From the NCBI GenBank assembly GCA_964536375.1, contig CAZHXF010000061.1, positions 1 through 10,030 of the forward strand: a DNA stretch of 10,030 nucleotides. Direction: 5' to 3'. How positions within the stretch are numbered: position 1 is the first letter of the stretch; each line of letters begins with the position of its first letter. Both the position numbers and the translations under genes were made by a program. This stretch comes from Desulfuromonas sp964536375. GTDB taxonomy: Bacteria > Desulfobacterota > Desulfuromonadia > Desulfuromonadales > Desulfuromonadaceae. This document shows, piece after piece, positions 1-7,369 of the stretch. The notes under the pieces are model-generated. The model was not told where the DNA came from. It was given only the letters and a program-made list of their open reading frames with translations, and did no database searches.

Positions 1-15
1 TAGAGCAATTTTATC

Positions 16-21
16 AGGAGG
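16..21 (+). promoter_or_regulatory. Ribosome binding site of the enoyl-CoA hydratase gene
   Basis: AGGAGG, a near-perfect Shine-Dalgarno sequence, lies seven bases before the ATG at 29. It predicts strong translation and fixes the start. No promoter is visible in the 15 bases before it, so the gene may be inside an operon that begins outside the window. Confidence 0.85.
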
Positions 22-28
22 AAAAATC

Positions 29-811
29 ATGCAATGTAATAATTTGCTTATCGAAATTAGTGATCAAGTTGCTCACGTTAGTATCAATCGACCGCGTGCA
101 CTCAACTCTCTTGATCCCCAAACGGTAGAAGAGCTTGGCTATACAATTCACCAGTTGGAGAATAATCCAGAAGCCAAAGTAATTGTTCTCAGTGGTTGTG
201 GTGACAAAGCCTTTGCCGCCGGTGGTGATGTTGCTTTGATGCGTACTCTCGGCCCAGAACAGGCGCGTGCCGTGGCTCTTAAAGTGGCTGATCTGTTTCG
301 CATCATTGAAGCTTCGCCGCGCGTGGTTATCGCCGCTATCAATGGTTATGCGCTCGGCGGGGGCTGCGAACTGGCTCTGGCTTGCGATTTGCGTATTGCT
401 GCCGACCACGCTGAGTTGGGGCAGCCGGAAATAAATTTGGGAATTTTCCCCGGCTGGGGTGGCACGCAGCGGTTGCCACGGTTGATCGGTATCAGCAAAG
501 CGAAACTGCTGATGTTTACTGGAGAAAGAGTAAAAGCTGCGCAGGCGCAGGAGTTAGGTCTGGTCGATAAGGTTGTTCCGGCAGCGCAACTGCGCGATCA
601 TGCCCACCAGCTTGCAGTTAGCATAGCGAGCAAACCGCAAACTGCTATTCGCATGATTAAGGAAGCGGTGAATAATGGTATGGAAATGGATATGGAACGG
701 GCGATCCGCTACGAAGCGGAGCTGTTTGGTATGTGCTTTGCCACCCAGGATAAGCAGGAGGGGATGGATGCTTTTTTTGAAAAACGCGCTCCGCAGTGGA
801 AGGATTGTTAA
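29..811 (+). CDS. Enoyl-CoA hydratase (crotonase family)
   Basis: A complete 260-residue crotonase-fold protein, the usual length for a single-domain enoyl-CoA hydratase. It should act in the cytoplasm, adding water to trans-2-enoyl-CoA (crotonyl-CoA type) to give 3-hydroxyacyl-CoA in beta-oxidation, butyrate-type metabolism or aromatic degradation. The first oxyanion-hole segment is KAFAAGGDV (residues 60-68) and the second is ALGGGCELALACD (108-120). Both catalytic glutamates of true hydratases are present, Glu114 (GGGCE) and Glu134 (GQPE), with the 20-residue spacing of the mitochondrial enzyme. PGWGGTQRLPR (141-151) is the conserved family stretch. The ATG start is set by AGGAGG at 16-21, seven bases upstream. 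Partner genes of the pathway must lie left of the window. Substrate chain length cannot be told from sequence; a dehydratase or isomerase relative is possible but less likely with both Glu present. Confidence 0.93.
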   Translation: MQCNNLLIEISDQVAHVSINRPRALNSLDPQTVEELGYTIHQLENNPEAKVIVLSGCGDKAFAAGGDVALMRTLGPEQARAVALKVADLFRIIEASPRVVIAAINGYALGGGCELALACDLRIAADHAELGQPEINLGIFPGWGGTQRLPRLIGISKAKLLMFTGERVKAAQAQELGLVDKVVPAAQLRDHAHQLAVSIASKPQTAIRMIKEAVNNGMEMDMERAIRYEAELFGMCFATQDKQEGMDAFFEKRAPQWKDC

Positions 812-851
812 ACGGAAGTGTTGAAAAATGCTATGGATAGTTTTAATTGTT

Positions 852-907
852 GGTAGCTCAATTGCTGAACAGGCGAAGCCGACGCTGTGAAAGCAATGTG
901 AGCTACC
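852..907. terminator. Large stem-loop between convergent genes, probable bidirectional terminator
   Basis: The left arm GGTAGCTCAATTGCT (852-866) pairs with 892-907 through its full 15 bases, with one bulged G at 898. The 25-base apical part can form a further small stem (ACA-GCG / CGC-TGT). The element sits between the stop of the + strand hydratase gene (811) and the stop of the - strand S1 gene (917), the usual place for a shared terminator. On the + strand a T-rich run (ATTTTTTCTTTTTC) begins about 11 bases after the stem, inside the S1 gene end. On the - strand no clear U-tract follows, so termination in that direction is less certain. Confidence 0.6.
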
Positions 908-916
908 TCAAGCAAA

Positions 917-2107
917 CTATTTTTTCTTTTTCTTGTTTTGACTCGCCTTTAACAGGTCACCCAAAGAGCCAAGCCCTGGCGAGGACATTTTATCAGACCA
1001 CGATTTTTCGGTCAGAAGGTCTTCGGCACCGGCTGGAACCAATGAGATACGCCGCTGTTCGCTGTCAACTTTTTCAACGGTAACAGCTATCTCTTGACCT
1101 ACAGAAACAACCTCACGCGGGTGATTGATCCGCTTACCTTCGCCTAAACGGGAGATATGAATCAGCCCGTCGATCCCCTCTGCCAGAGTTACAAAAGCAC
1201 CGAATTGGGCTAAACGGGAAACTTTGCCGCTTAGTTGGCGACCAACAGGGAAGTCTAGCACCGCTGTACTCCACGGGTCAGCCAAGGTGTCGCGTAAGCT
1301 GAAGGAAAATTTATTCTCTGCCCAATCAATCCGTTTTACTATCAACTCTAACTGTTGCCCCACGGTCAATATCTCAGAAAGATCTTCGACACGGCTATAA
1401 GATACCTCAGAGATAGGCAGTAAACCCTCAATGCCACCGATATCAACAAAAGCGCCAAAATCGCGGACAGAGGTAACTTCGCCAGTAACGCGATCACCCT
1501 CTTTTAAGGTTTCCTTCAGTTCATCTCGCAGACCTTGTCGTTCCAACTCTAGCAGTTCGCGCCGCGACACCACGACATTACGTCCCTGCTCGCTGTATTG
1601 ACTGATTTTTACCGGGAACGATTGACCAATCACCTCTTCAGGATTATTTTGGCGGCGCAGGGCTATTTGTGAGAAGGGGCAAAAAGCGCGCACATTGCCC
1701 GGCAGCATGATTTCATACCCGCCCTTGATCTCTTTTTCTACGCGACCATCTACTGGAATACCATTGCGCCACGCCTCTTCCAGTTGTGCGGAGCCATGTA
1801 TGCCGCCACCAAGGCTGCGGGTAAAACGCATCTCACCATTAGCGCGCGACATGAAATAGGCGGAGATCTTGTCGCCGATGGCAACGGTTAACTCGCCAGC
1901 TTCATCCTGTAATTCGCGGATCTCAATAACCCCTTCACCCTTCTGACCGATATCCAAAAACGCCCAGTCTTTACCCATTTGTAACACCGTAGCTAGGGTT
2001 TTTTGCCCAATCTCCAGGCGCGTTGTCTCGCCCATACTAGCTTCAAGCATTGCAGCAAAATCTTCGGTGTCCAACTCTTCATCCTGATCCAAGTTTTCGT
2101 CAATCAT
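917..2107 (-). CDS. Four-domain S1 RNA-binding protein (ribosomal protein S1-like)
   Basis: Reads as a 396-residue cytoplasmic RNA-binding protein made of four S1 (OB-fold) domains, at about residues 32-100, 115-184, 200-272 and 288-357. Domain 3 (GDRVTGEVTSVRDFGAFVDI followed by GLLPISEVS) and domain 4 (LSGKVSRLAQFGAFVTL, then GLIHISRL) are textbook; domains 1 and 2 are more diverged. An acidic leader (DENLDQDEELDTED) precedes the domains, and the protein ends in NKKKKK, a basic tail that may touch RNA. It is shorter than the six-domain ribosomal protein S1, so it is better viewed as an S1-like paralogue with a role in translation or RNA metabolism that I cannot specify. An ATG nine bases earlier (2116) is possible, but AAGGA at 2116-2120 is eight bases from the ATG at 2107 and would overlap the earlier start. 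Confidence 0.88.
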   Translation of the reverse strand: MIDENLDQDEELDTEDFAAMLEASMGETTRLEIGQKTLATVLQMGKDWAFLDIGQKGEGVIEIRELQDEAGELTVAIGDKISAYFMSRANGEMRFTRSLGGGIHGSAQLEEAWRNGIPVDGRVEKEIKGGYEIMLPGNVRAFCPFSQIALRRQNNPEEVIGQSFPVKISQYSEQGRNVVVSRRELLELERQGLRDELKETLKEGDRVTGEVTSVRDFGAFVDIGGIEGLLPISEVSYSRVEDLSEILTVGQQLELIVKRIDWAENKFSFSLRDTLADPWSTAVLDFPVGRQLSGKVSRLAQFGAFVTLAEGIDGLIHISRLGEGKRINHPREVVSVGQEIAVTVEKVDSEQRRISLVPAGAEDLLTEKSWSDKMSSPGLGSLGDLLKASQNKKKKK

Positions 2108-2115
2108 GGGTAACA

Positions 2116-2120
2116 TCCTT
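2116..2120 (-). promoter_or_regulatory. Ribosome binding site that decides the S1 protein start
   Basis: On the - strand this reads AAGGA with eight bases to the ATG at 2107. It overlaps the in-frame ATG at 2116-2114, which therefore has no room for a ribosome site. The 108-base gap between this gene and the c-di-GMP gene upstream contains short palindromes (for example GACTAGTC) but no convincing promoter, so co-transcription with the upstream gene remains possible. Confidence 0.6.
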
Positions 2121-2215
2121 AGGTTATGTGGTCAAATATGTTAGATATTTGCGATTATTACAGCTCAGTCGGATAGTTCGACTAGTCAGCCGCCGTATTT
2201 TAACACAAATGAAAT

Positions 2216-5200
2216 CTAAAGTTTTGCTTCTTGAATTAATGCATTAAATTCAGCTGCCGGCAAAGGTTTACTACAATAGTATCCTTGGTACATGTCGCAA
2301 CCATGGTTTTTAAGATATTCCAACTGCTCAACAGTTTCTACCCCCTCGGCAAGCAATTTCAATCCAAGCCCCTGACCGAGCTGGATGATAGCATTAACCA
2401 TCTTGCCGTCCGCATCACTGTGAGGTAGATCATCGACAAATGATTTATCTATTTTCAACACATGCAACGGGAAATATTTCAGATAGGCCAGAGATGAATA
2501 GCCGGTACCAAAATCGTCCATTGCCAAACTGATGCCGAGCTGATGTAGTTGCTGTAATCGGGTGATGGTGTCCTGTTCATTATGCATCAATAGCGACTCG
2601 GTGACCTCTAGCTCCAGATATTGCGCGGGATAGCCGGTATCAGCAAGTACTTGGGCTACGGTTTGCACGATGTCTGTTTGATAAAATTGTACTGCCGATA
2701 AATTGACCGCTAAGTTTAGCGGTGCCTGCCCGGCATCCAGCCAGGCCTTACCTTGGAGGCATACGCTGCGTAATATCCACTCACCCATGGGGACAATACA
2801 GCCCAGTTCTTCGGCCAGAGGGATAAAACGATTGGGTGGAACCGGTCCCAGTTTCTGGCTGTTCCAGCGCATCAACGCCTCAGCACCAACAATAGCACCA
2901 CTTTGCAAGTCAACTTGGGGTTGATAGTAAACCAGCAACTCATTATGAGCCAGCGCTTGTCTGAGGCAGTTACCCAACTCAATTCTGGCTACTGCATTAG
3001 CGGTCATCTCTTCGCTGTAGTAAGCAAACTGATTACGTCCACGTTGTTTGCTTAGATAAAGAGCTGAATCAACTTTTTGCAGTAGCTCCATGGCGTTATC
3101 CCCATGCTCTGGGAATGTGGCAATACCAATACTGGTGCTTAGCTGAACTTTCTGTCCATTGTCGAGCGTAAAAGGTTGTTCCATCAATTGCAGTAACTGC
3201 TCGGCCATAAGCACGATCACATCTTGGTTCTCAATCCCGGCCAACAAGACAATGAATTCATCTCCCCCCAGCCGAGCTACATAACCGCTACCCGGTATTC
3301 TGCTGCTCAATCGCTGTGCCATTTGCACCAATAGCGCGTCGCCAACGACAACACCGAAACTGTCATTGATATCCTTAAAATTATCTAGATCAAGACACAA
3401 CAGAGCAATCCCCTGTTTTTCCCGCTTAGCCAGCGCCAGTGCTTGTTCTAACTGCGCACAAAACATGTGCCGATTGGGTAGATTGGTCAGTGGGTCGTGC
3501 CACTGCAGGTATTCCAACTGTTGTTCAGACTCCTTCTTGGAACTTTGATCGCTGAATACCGCGACATAGTTGCTTATCTCTGCGTGTTTATTTAAAACTC
3601 GACTTATGGATAGGTGCTCTGGGTATATCTGACCATTTTTACGCCGATTCCAGATCTCTCCCTGCCATTTACCCGTTTCGCTGATGGATTGCCACATAGC
3701 CTGATAGAAATCTAGTCCATGCTGCTCGGACTTGATAAGCCGTGGGGTCTGACCCACCACCTCATCCGGGCTATAACCGGTAATTTTACAGAAAGCGTTG
3801 TTAACTGAGAGAATACATTCCTGATCATCGGTAACCACTATCCCTTCAGTGCTGTTAGAAAACGCTATATCAGCCAGTTCCAACTGCTGCAAGGTTTTGG
3901 CTTGGTCTTTCTCTAGCTGTTTTTCGCGGGTAACAATCCTTGCGCTACCTACCGTCCCAATCAAGTCCCCGTCTATATCGTATAGCGGTGCCTTAAACAC
4001 ATCTAAACAGAGGTATTTCCCAGCAATATAACCATTTTCCTGAAAACGCATCGCTTTCCGGGATATAAGGATCTTTATGTCTGACTGAGTACACAGTTCA
4101 CCAAAGTTATATGCGCTTGGTTGATCTGGATGGGCAGCGTTGATGCGCTGGGCAAAATAAGCGTCATTTTTGCCGATAGCTTCATCTGGAGTGATGGTAA
4201 ATAACAAGGTATCGTTGTGAGCCTTATTGGTAAACAGATAACGATGCTCAAGATCTTTCGCCCAGATAAGATCAGGAACGTTATCGCTGATGTTGCGCAA
4301 CAAGTTTACATTGTCAACATATTTGCCGAACACCTTGCGCAGATCATCCTCAGTCTGTTGGCGAATGCTAACCTCTTGCGCCAGAGTAAGTGCTCGTTGC
4401 TCCAGCTTCTGTGTCTTGGACAAGATGCGATCACGCTGTTCATCGTGAGTAGCGAGCATACTGTTAAAGCTACTGGATAAAAGGCTCATTTCCTCAGATG
4501 AGTGTTGCGGTATAATAAATTGCCGTTGTGTCTGGGGTAAACTGTCCAATTGGCGCAGATGATCAGTTAATGCTGCCAACGGTTTGGTCACGCCACGTAG
4601 TGCAAACCATAAAATGGTTAGCCACACAGCGCTCAGGATCGTGATTATCATTATCAATGCAAAAGTTGCCCGTCGAGCTGGAATAAACGCTTCAGCTGTG
4701 GGATTGTTTAAACCTAAAATCCATGGTAGCGAGGTTAAATGTTTGAAGGTGGAGAGACTCTCCCGGCCGCGGGAATTTACTGTCAAACCGGAACCGTTCC
4801 AACCTGTTATAGCCTGATCAAATAGGAGGTTGCTGCCAACAGGTACATCTTGGTGTAAAATTTTGGTTTTATCGTGGTGTACTATCATGGCGCGATTCTG
4901 GCTATACAGGAACACATAGCCATGCTCACCAATTTTGTGATGCGCGATAACGCCGACAATCTGTTCCCCATCTAAACAGATCTCGCCAGAAAAAACAGCC
5001 AGCAGTGTCCCCGACGAATTAAATAGGGGGACGTTAAATTGCACCACTGGACGTTGTCCCAGCTTGGAGGAACGAAATGGTGTGGAAATGGTCGTTTGCC
5101 TTGAGGTAAGTGCCTGTTTAAAGGACGGTGAATCAGAAAAGTCAAGATTTGTACGCTGTATTTGGCGTGGTGTTTCCGCGATAATTTTTCCGGAAGGGGA

Positions 5201-5536
5201 AAATAGCGATAACCCGTTATCAAATATGAAGCTTATGCCAACATGATCTTCCAGAAAAAGTTGTGCGCGCTCCGGACTCTGAATAATGTCCAGTGGCATA
5301 ACGTTGGCAACCGCTTCAAGCTGAGATTGCGCAGTACTAAGTTTATGATCAAGATTAGCTTGTAATGTTGACAACAAAGCCTCTTGCTGTGTCGTCAGGT
5401 GCTTGGTTATGTTCCACTTAAAGAAGGGTAACATGACCACCAGTACTAGTAACACAAAGAGAGGAAAGGTACTGAGCAGCAGCAAGGATATTTTTTGCCT
5501 AATACCGCATTCTCTTAATTTTGCAAAGATTTGCAC
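2216..5536 (-). CDS. Membrane sensor with HAMP, two PAS, GGDEF and EAL domains (c-di-GMP turnover)
   Basis: A 1106-residue inner-membrane signalling protein that should make and/or degrade cyclic di-GMP. A first membrane segment (about 16-39) and a second (about 291-313) enclose a roughly 250-residue periplasmic sensor that looks like a double Cache (dCache) domain. HAMP follows at about 314-370, then a coiled coil (370-405), PAS 1 (about 412-540) and PAS 2 (about 555-670). The GGDEF domain (about 678-840) has the intact signature LGGDEF at 756-761, so cyclase activity is plausible. The inhibitory RxxD site is absent: the four residues in its place (748-751) are PGSG. The EAL domain (about 853-1106) keeps EALMRW (886-891), NLSAVQF (945-951), EVTES (977-981), DDFGTGYSS (1007-1015) and AEGVET (1063-1068), as active phosphodiesterases do. 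The start is GTG at 5536, with AAAGG nine bases upstream. The ligand and net activity are unknown. Confidence 0.93.
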   Translation of the reverse strand: MQIFAKLRECGIRQKISLLLLSTFPLFVLLVLVVMLPFFKWNITKHLTTQQEALLSTLQANLDHKLSTAQSQLEAVANVMPLDIIQSPERAQLFLEDHVGISFIFDNGLSLFSPSGKIIAETPRQIQRTNLDFSDSPSFKQALTSRQTTISTPFRSSKLGQRPVVQFNVPLFNSSGTLLAVFSGEICLDGEQIVGVIAHHKIGEHGYVFLYSQNRAMIVHHDKTKILHQDVPVGSNLLFDQAITGWNGSGLTVNSRGRESLSTFKHLTSLPWILGLNNPTAEAFIPARRATFALIMIITILSAVWLTILWFALRGVTKPLAALTDHLRQLDSLPQTQRQFIIPQHSSEEMSLLSSSFNSMLATHDEQRDRILSKTQKLEQRALTLAQEVSIRQQTEDDLRKVFGKYVDNVNLLRNISDNVPDLIWAKDLEHRYLFTNKAHNDTLLFTITPDEAIGKNDAYFAQRINAAHPDQPSAYNFGELCTQSDIKILISRKAMRFQENGYIAGKYLCLDVFKAPLYDIDGDLIGTVGSARIVTREKQLEKDQAKTLQQLELADIAFSNSTEGIVVTDDQECILSVNNAFCKITGYSPDEVVGQTPRLIKSEQHGLDFYQAMWQSISETGKWQGEIWNRRKNGQIYPEHLSISRVLNKHAEISNYVAVFSDQSSKKESEQQLEYLQWHDPLTNLPNRHMFCAQLEQALALAKREKQGIALLCLDLDNFKDINDSFGVVVGDALLVQMAQRLSSRIPGSGYVARLGGDEFIVLLAGIENQDVIVLMAEQLLQLMEQPFTLDNGQKVQLSTSIGIATFPEHGDNAMELLQKVDSALYLSKQRGRNQFAYYSEEMTANAVARIELGNCLRQALAHNELLVYYQPQVDLQSGAIVGAEALMRWNSQKLGPVPPNRFIPLAEELGCIVPMGEWILRSVCLQGKAWLDAGQAPLNLAVNLSAVQFYQTDIVQTVAQVLADTGYPAQYLELEVTESLLMHNEQDTITRLQQLHQLGISLAMDDFGTGYSSLAYLKYFPLHVLKIDKSFVDDLPHSDADGKMVNAIIQLGQGLGLKLLAEGVETVEQLEYLKNHGCDMYQGYYCSKPLPAAEFNALIQEAKL

Positions 5537-5710
5537 AGATCAGCACCTTTCTGGCGTTGTCGAAATGGCATGTTGCTCGTTATGTGTAATTAACATCATA
5601 ACAAATATAATGTCGATAGCACGTTGAATGACATGCCAGTATTACTTAATCTATGCATAATTTGTCCTAGTTAGTATCAATCTTTCGCACTGGCTCGGTA
5701 CTTTGTACCA
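5537..5710. promoter_or_regulatory. Upstream region of the c-di-GMP gene; possible promoter and inverted repeat
   Basis: This AT-rich stretch should hold the promoter of the - strand GGDEF-EAL gene. A perfect 8-bp inverted repeat, TGGCATGT (5566-5573) and ACATGCCA (5631-5638), brackets it with start-to-start spacing of 65 bases. Between the arms the - strand has TATGAT (5600-5595), a good -10 hexamer, but no good -35 element 17 bases away. A small perfect hairpin, GGTAC-TTT-GTACC, lies at 5697-5709 just before the dispersed repeat. All of these are weak sites read by eye. Confidence 0.3.
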
Positions 5711-5824
5711 GTCATGCCCGCGCAGGCGGGTATCGGAGGTTTTTCACCGGTTTATGGACTCCAGCCTTCGCGAGTATGACGAATATGGGAAACAAAACCA
5801 GAGCGGAAGATTAGTGCTACTCAG
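5711..5824 (+). repeat. Dispersed palindromic repeat, left copy
   Basis: Begins GTCATGCCCGCGCAGGCGGG and reaches a complementary arm ending CTTCGCGAGTATGAC at 5780, the design of the widespread GTCAT-CCCGC...GCGGG-ATGAC palindromic elements (REP/MITE-like) of proteobacteria. A non-palindromic tail follows to 5824. The segment 5767-5824 matches 9771-9828 at 53 of 58 positions by my count, and 23 bases (5797-5819) are identical. It is in the same orientation as the right copy and marks the left edge of the dprA-recQ module. Confidence 0.8.
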
Positions 5825-5926
5825 CAAAAAAGGTTAAAGGAGCAAGTCGAAAATTTCATCAAAGTTATTCAGTCTCAACCAGATCTTTTCCAAGATTTAG
5901 TTCGCTTACTTACGGATTCTAAGTAT
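5777..5926 (+). pseudogene. Possible gene remnant next to the dispersed repeat
   Basis: After a TGA at 5777 one + strand frame stays open through the repeat tail and on past 5926, with no ATG in it before dprA begins. Its part outside the repeat reads RLKEQVENFIKVIQSQPD followed by LFQDLVRLLTDSKYL: an amphipathic, helix-like peptide of protein-like composition. It could be the fragment of a gene cut by the insertion of the repeat or of the module, or it could be chance. I recognise no family. It occupies the space between the repeat and the 3' end of the - strand dprA-like gene, and no clear terminator for that gene is visible here. Confidence 0.2.
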
Positions 5927-7366
5927 CTAGTCTCTCCTCTTTGCGGAATAGCGCACCGGGTTCGTATGCTTTTTAACCACACCATCCGCAACAGCTTTTT
6001 TCAACCAGATATTGAGCTGTCCATTGGTGACATCTATGCTTGCCGACAAGTCATTAGCACAGATTGGTTGCTGGAGATGTTCTAGTAAAACAGGTAAAAC
6101 TGCAGCATATACGCTATGCTCAGGAGCGCAAGTTGAGCCGATAACAGGTTCAATTATTGCTGCCTCTTGTGCGCTCGGTTCAGCTATAAAGAGTTCTTCC
6201 GGCTGTTGTGTGACTGAATTAGGTGCTGCTGATGGTTGATAATCAAAAAGACCAAGAATTTCAGACTCAGGTATTGTTGGTTCCGGTCTGGCTGGTTCCG
6301 GTCNNNNNNNNNNNNNNNNNNNNNNNNNNNNNNNNNNNNNNNNNNNNNNNNNNNNNNNNNNNNNNNNNNNNNNNNNNNNNNNNNNNNNNNNNNNNNNNNN
6401 NNNTGGTTCCGGTCTGGCTGGTTCCGGTCGCTGCCCAGCCAACTTGGCAAGCTGTGCCGGCAAGTTGTCACTGTTTATCTTTTCCGGCCATTTTTGGGCG
6501 CCAAGCTCCAGCAACTTAATGTTTCCGCTCGGTACGTTTTCACCTGTGCGTACAAATACGGTTAGCGGTTTGCTTCGTTTCAGTTCCTCTTCAGCACCAG
6601 CCCAAGTTCCCCCTTTGTTATGCTCAGCGCTGACAACCAGAGCGTAATCCGCCATAGCATAGATCAGTTTGTTGCGCCCCATGGCGGTTGCAACTGTAAG
6701 GCGTGCCTGTGGATGGTATGGAGAAATTAATACGAGTTGTCCCTGGGCTATAGCGTAGCGTGCTTGGCGCTCAAGACTTGCTTTAAGCAGATTGTCAGCA
6801 ATAATACCAATGGCTTTACCCCCAGCTGCAAGGGCAGATTTCATGGCGATTTGGTCAACTCCTGGTGCCGCACCAGAAACAACAGTCAGGCTATTTTGTG
6901 CGCATTCTTTGGCTGTTGTGCGGGTGAATTCACTACCTGTAAAGTCAACATCGCGCGAGCCAACAATGGCAAGCCCTCCACCTTGCAATAATGATTTGTC
7001 GCCAGCACCAAAAAGCAGCGCTGGTGCTTTTTCTCTTAAATGGCTTTTGTAGCGTTCGGGGTAGTCAGCATCACTTCTACTAATAATCCACAGACCGCTA
7101 CTCTGCCATTCTTCGATAGCAAACCCGAGCTGAACACCTCGCCCAAGCAGCTTTTCCAATCTGTGCTGGTCAATTTTGCAAGCCATTGCAACGTGGTTAA
7201 GATCGCTAATCTTCAGTAATGACTCAGGTCGCATTTTTTCTTGAACCAAGAAACTTGCCAGAGCATTGTATTCAACTTGGGTAAGCGGATGCGTAGTATG
7301 TTCTTTGCCAAAAATTCCACATAGAAGAATAATTGCTTTGGTGTCATCGGTTAACAAACTGTCCAT
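5927..7366 (-). CDS. dprA: DprA-like SLOG-domain DNA-processing protein with proline-rich repeat linker
   Basis: A protein of nominally 479 residues; the true length is unknown because 100 N interrupt it. The N-terminal helical part (1-90) is followed by a Rossmann-type SLOG/DprA domain (about 90-300) with LAIVGSRD (132-139), VVSGAAPGVDQIAMKSAL (162-179) and a late segment with GRNKLIYAMADYALVVSAE then KGGTWAGAEEEL (230-261). A low-complexity linker of PEPAR units (from 313) spans the gap. The end (about 421-479) looks like the DprA winged-helix domain, finishing NPVRYSAKRRD. Classical DprA (about 360-380 residues) binds ssDNA and loads RecA during natural transformation; this one is longer and has APGVD where DprA usually has ARGID. 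The ATG lies three bases after the upstream recQ-like stop, with only a poor ribosome site, so translational coupling is likely. Confident on the family, not on the role. Confidence 0.85.
   Translation of the reverse strand: MDSLLTDDTKAIILLCGIFGKEHTTHPLTQVEYNALASFLVQEKMRPESLLKISDLNHVAMACKIDQHRLEKLLGRGVQLGFAIEEWQSSGLWIISRSDADYPERYKSHLREKAPALLFGAGDKSLLQGGGLAIVGSRDVDFTGSEFTRTTAKECAQNSLTVVSGAAPGVDQIAMKSALAAGGKAIGIIADNLLKASLERQARYAIAQGQLVLISPYHPQARLTVATAMGRNKLIYAMADYALVVSAEHNKGGTWAGAEEELKRSKPLTVFVRTGENVPSGNIKLLELGAQKWPEKINSDNLPAQLAKLAGQRPEPARPEPXXXXXXXXXXXXXXXXXXXXXXXXXXXXXXXXXXPEPARPEPTIPESEILGLFDYQPSAAPNSVTQQPEELFIAEPSAQEAAIIEPVIGSTCAPEHSVYAAVLPVLLEHLQQPICANDLSASIDVTNGQLNIWLKKAVADGVVKKHTNPVRYSAKRRD
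6279..6429 (-). repeat. 15-bp tandem repeat encoding the PEPAR linker
   Basis: The + strand unit is GGTTCCGGTCTGGCT. One full unit plus ten bases is seen on each side of the gap (6279-6303 and 6405-6429), all identical, encoding PEPARPEP on the - strand. Because 15 is a multiple of three, copy number can change without shifting the frame, and all frames stay open through it. Units start at 6294 and 6405, 111 bases apart: a multiple of 3 but not of 15, so the 100-N length does not fit a perfect array. Confidence 0.9.
6304..6403. other. Assembly gap of 100 N
   Basis: Exactly 100 undetermined bases, a conventional placeholder for a gap of unknown size, located inside the 15-bp tandem repeat. 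The assembly most likely broke because the repeat is longer than the reads. The protein length and copy number of the dprA-like gene are therefore unknown. Confidence 0.97.
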
Positions 7367-7369
7367 TTA

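Noticed and set aside
847..1083. 78-residue + strand frame beginning in the stem-loop
   Set aside because: It is a shadow of the S1 gene end and the terminator, with no ribosome site.
4972..5223. Small - strand frame inside the GGDEF-EAL gene
   Set aside because: It lies wholly within a well-supported sensor-domain coding region in another frame.
6279..6429. Possible CRISPR array around the gap
   Set aside because: The visible unit is a 15-bp head-to-tail repeat without spacers, in frame in a coding sequence.
6223..6565. Open frames on the + strand and a second - strand frame across the repeat (VPVWLVPV and DRNQPDRN products)
   Set aside because: They exist only because a 15-bp repeat keeps all frames open; they overlap the dprA-like gene and have no domain features.
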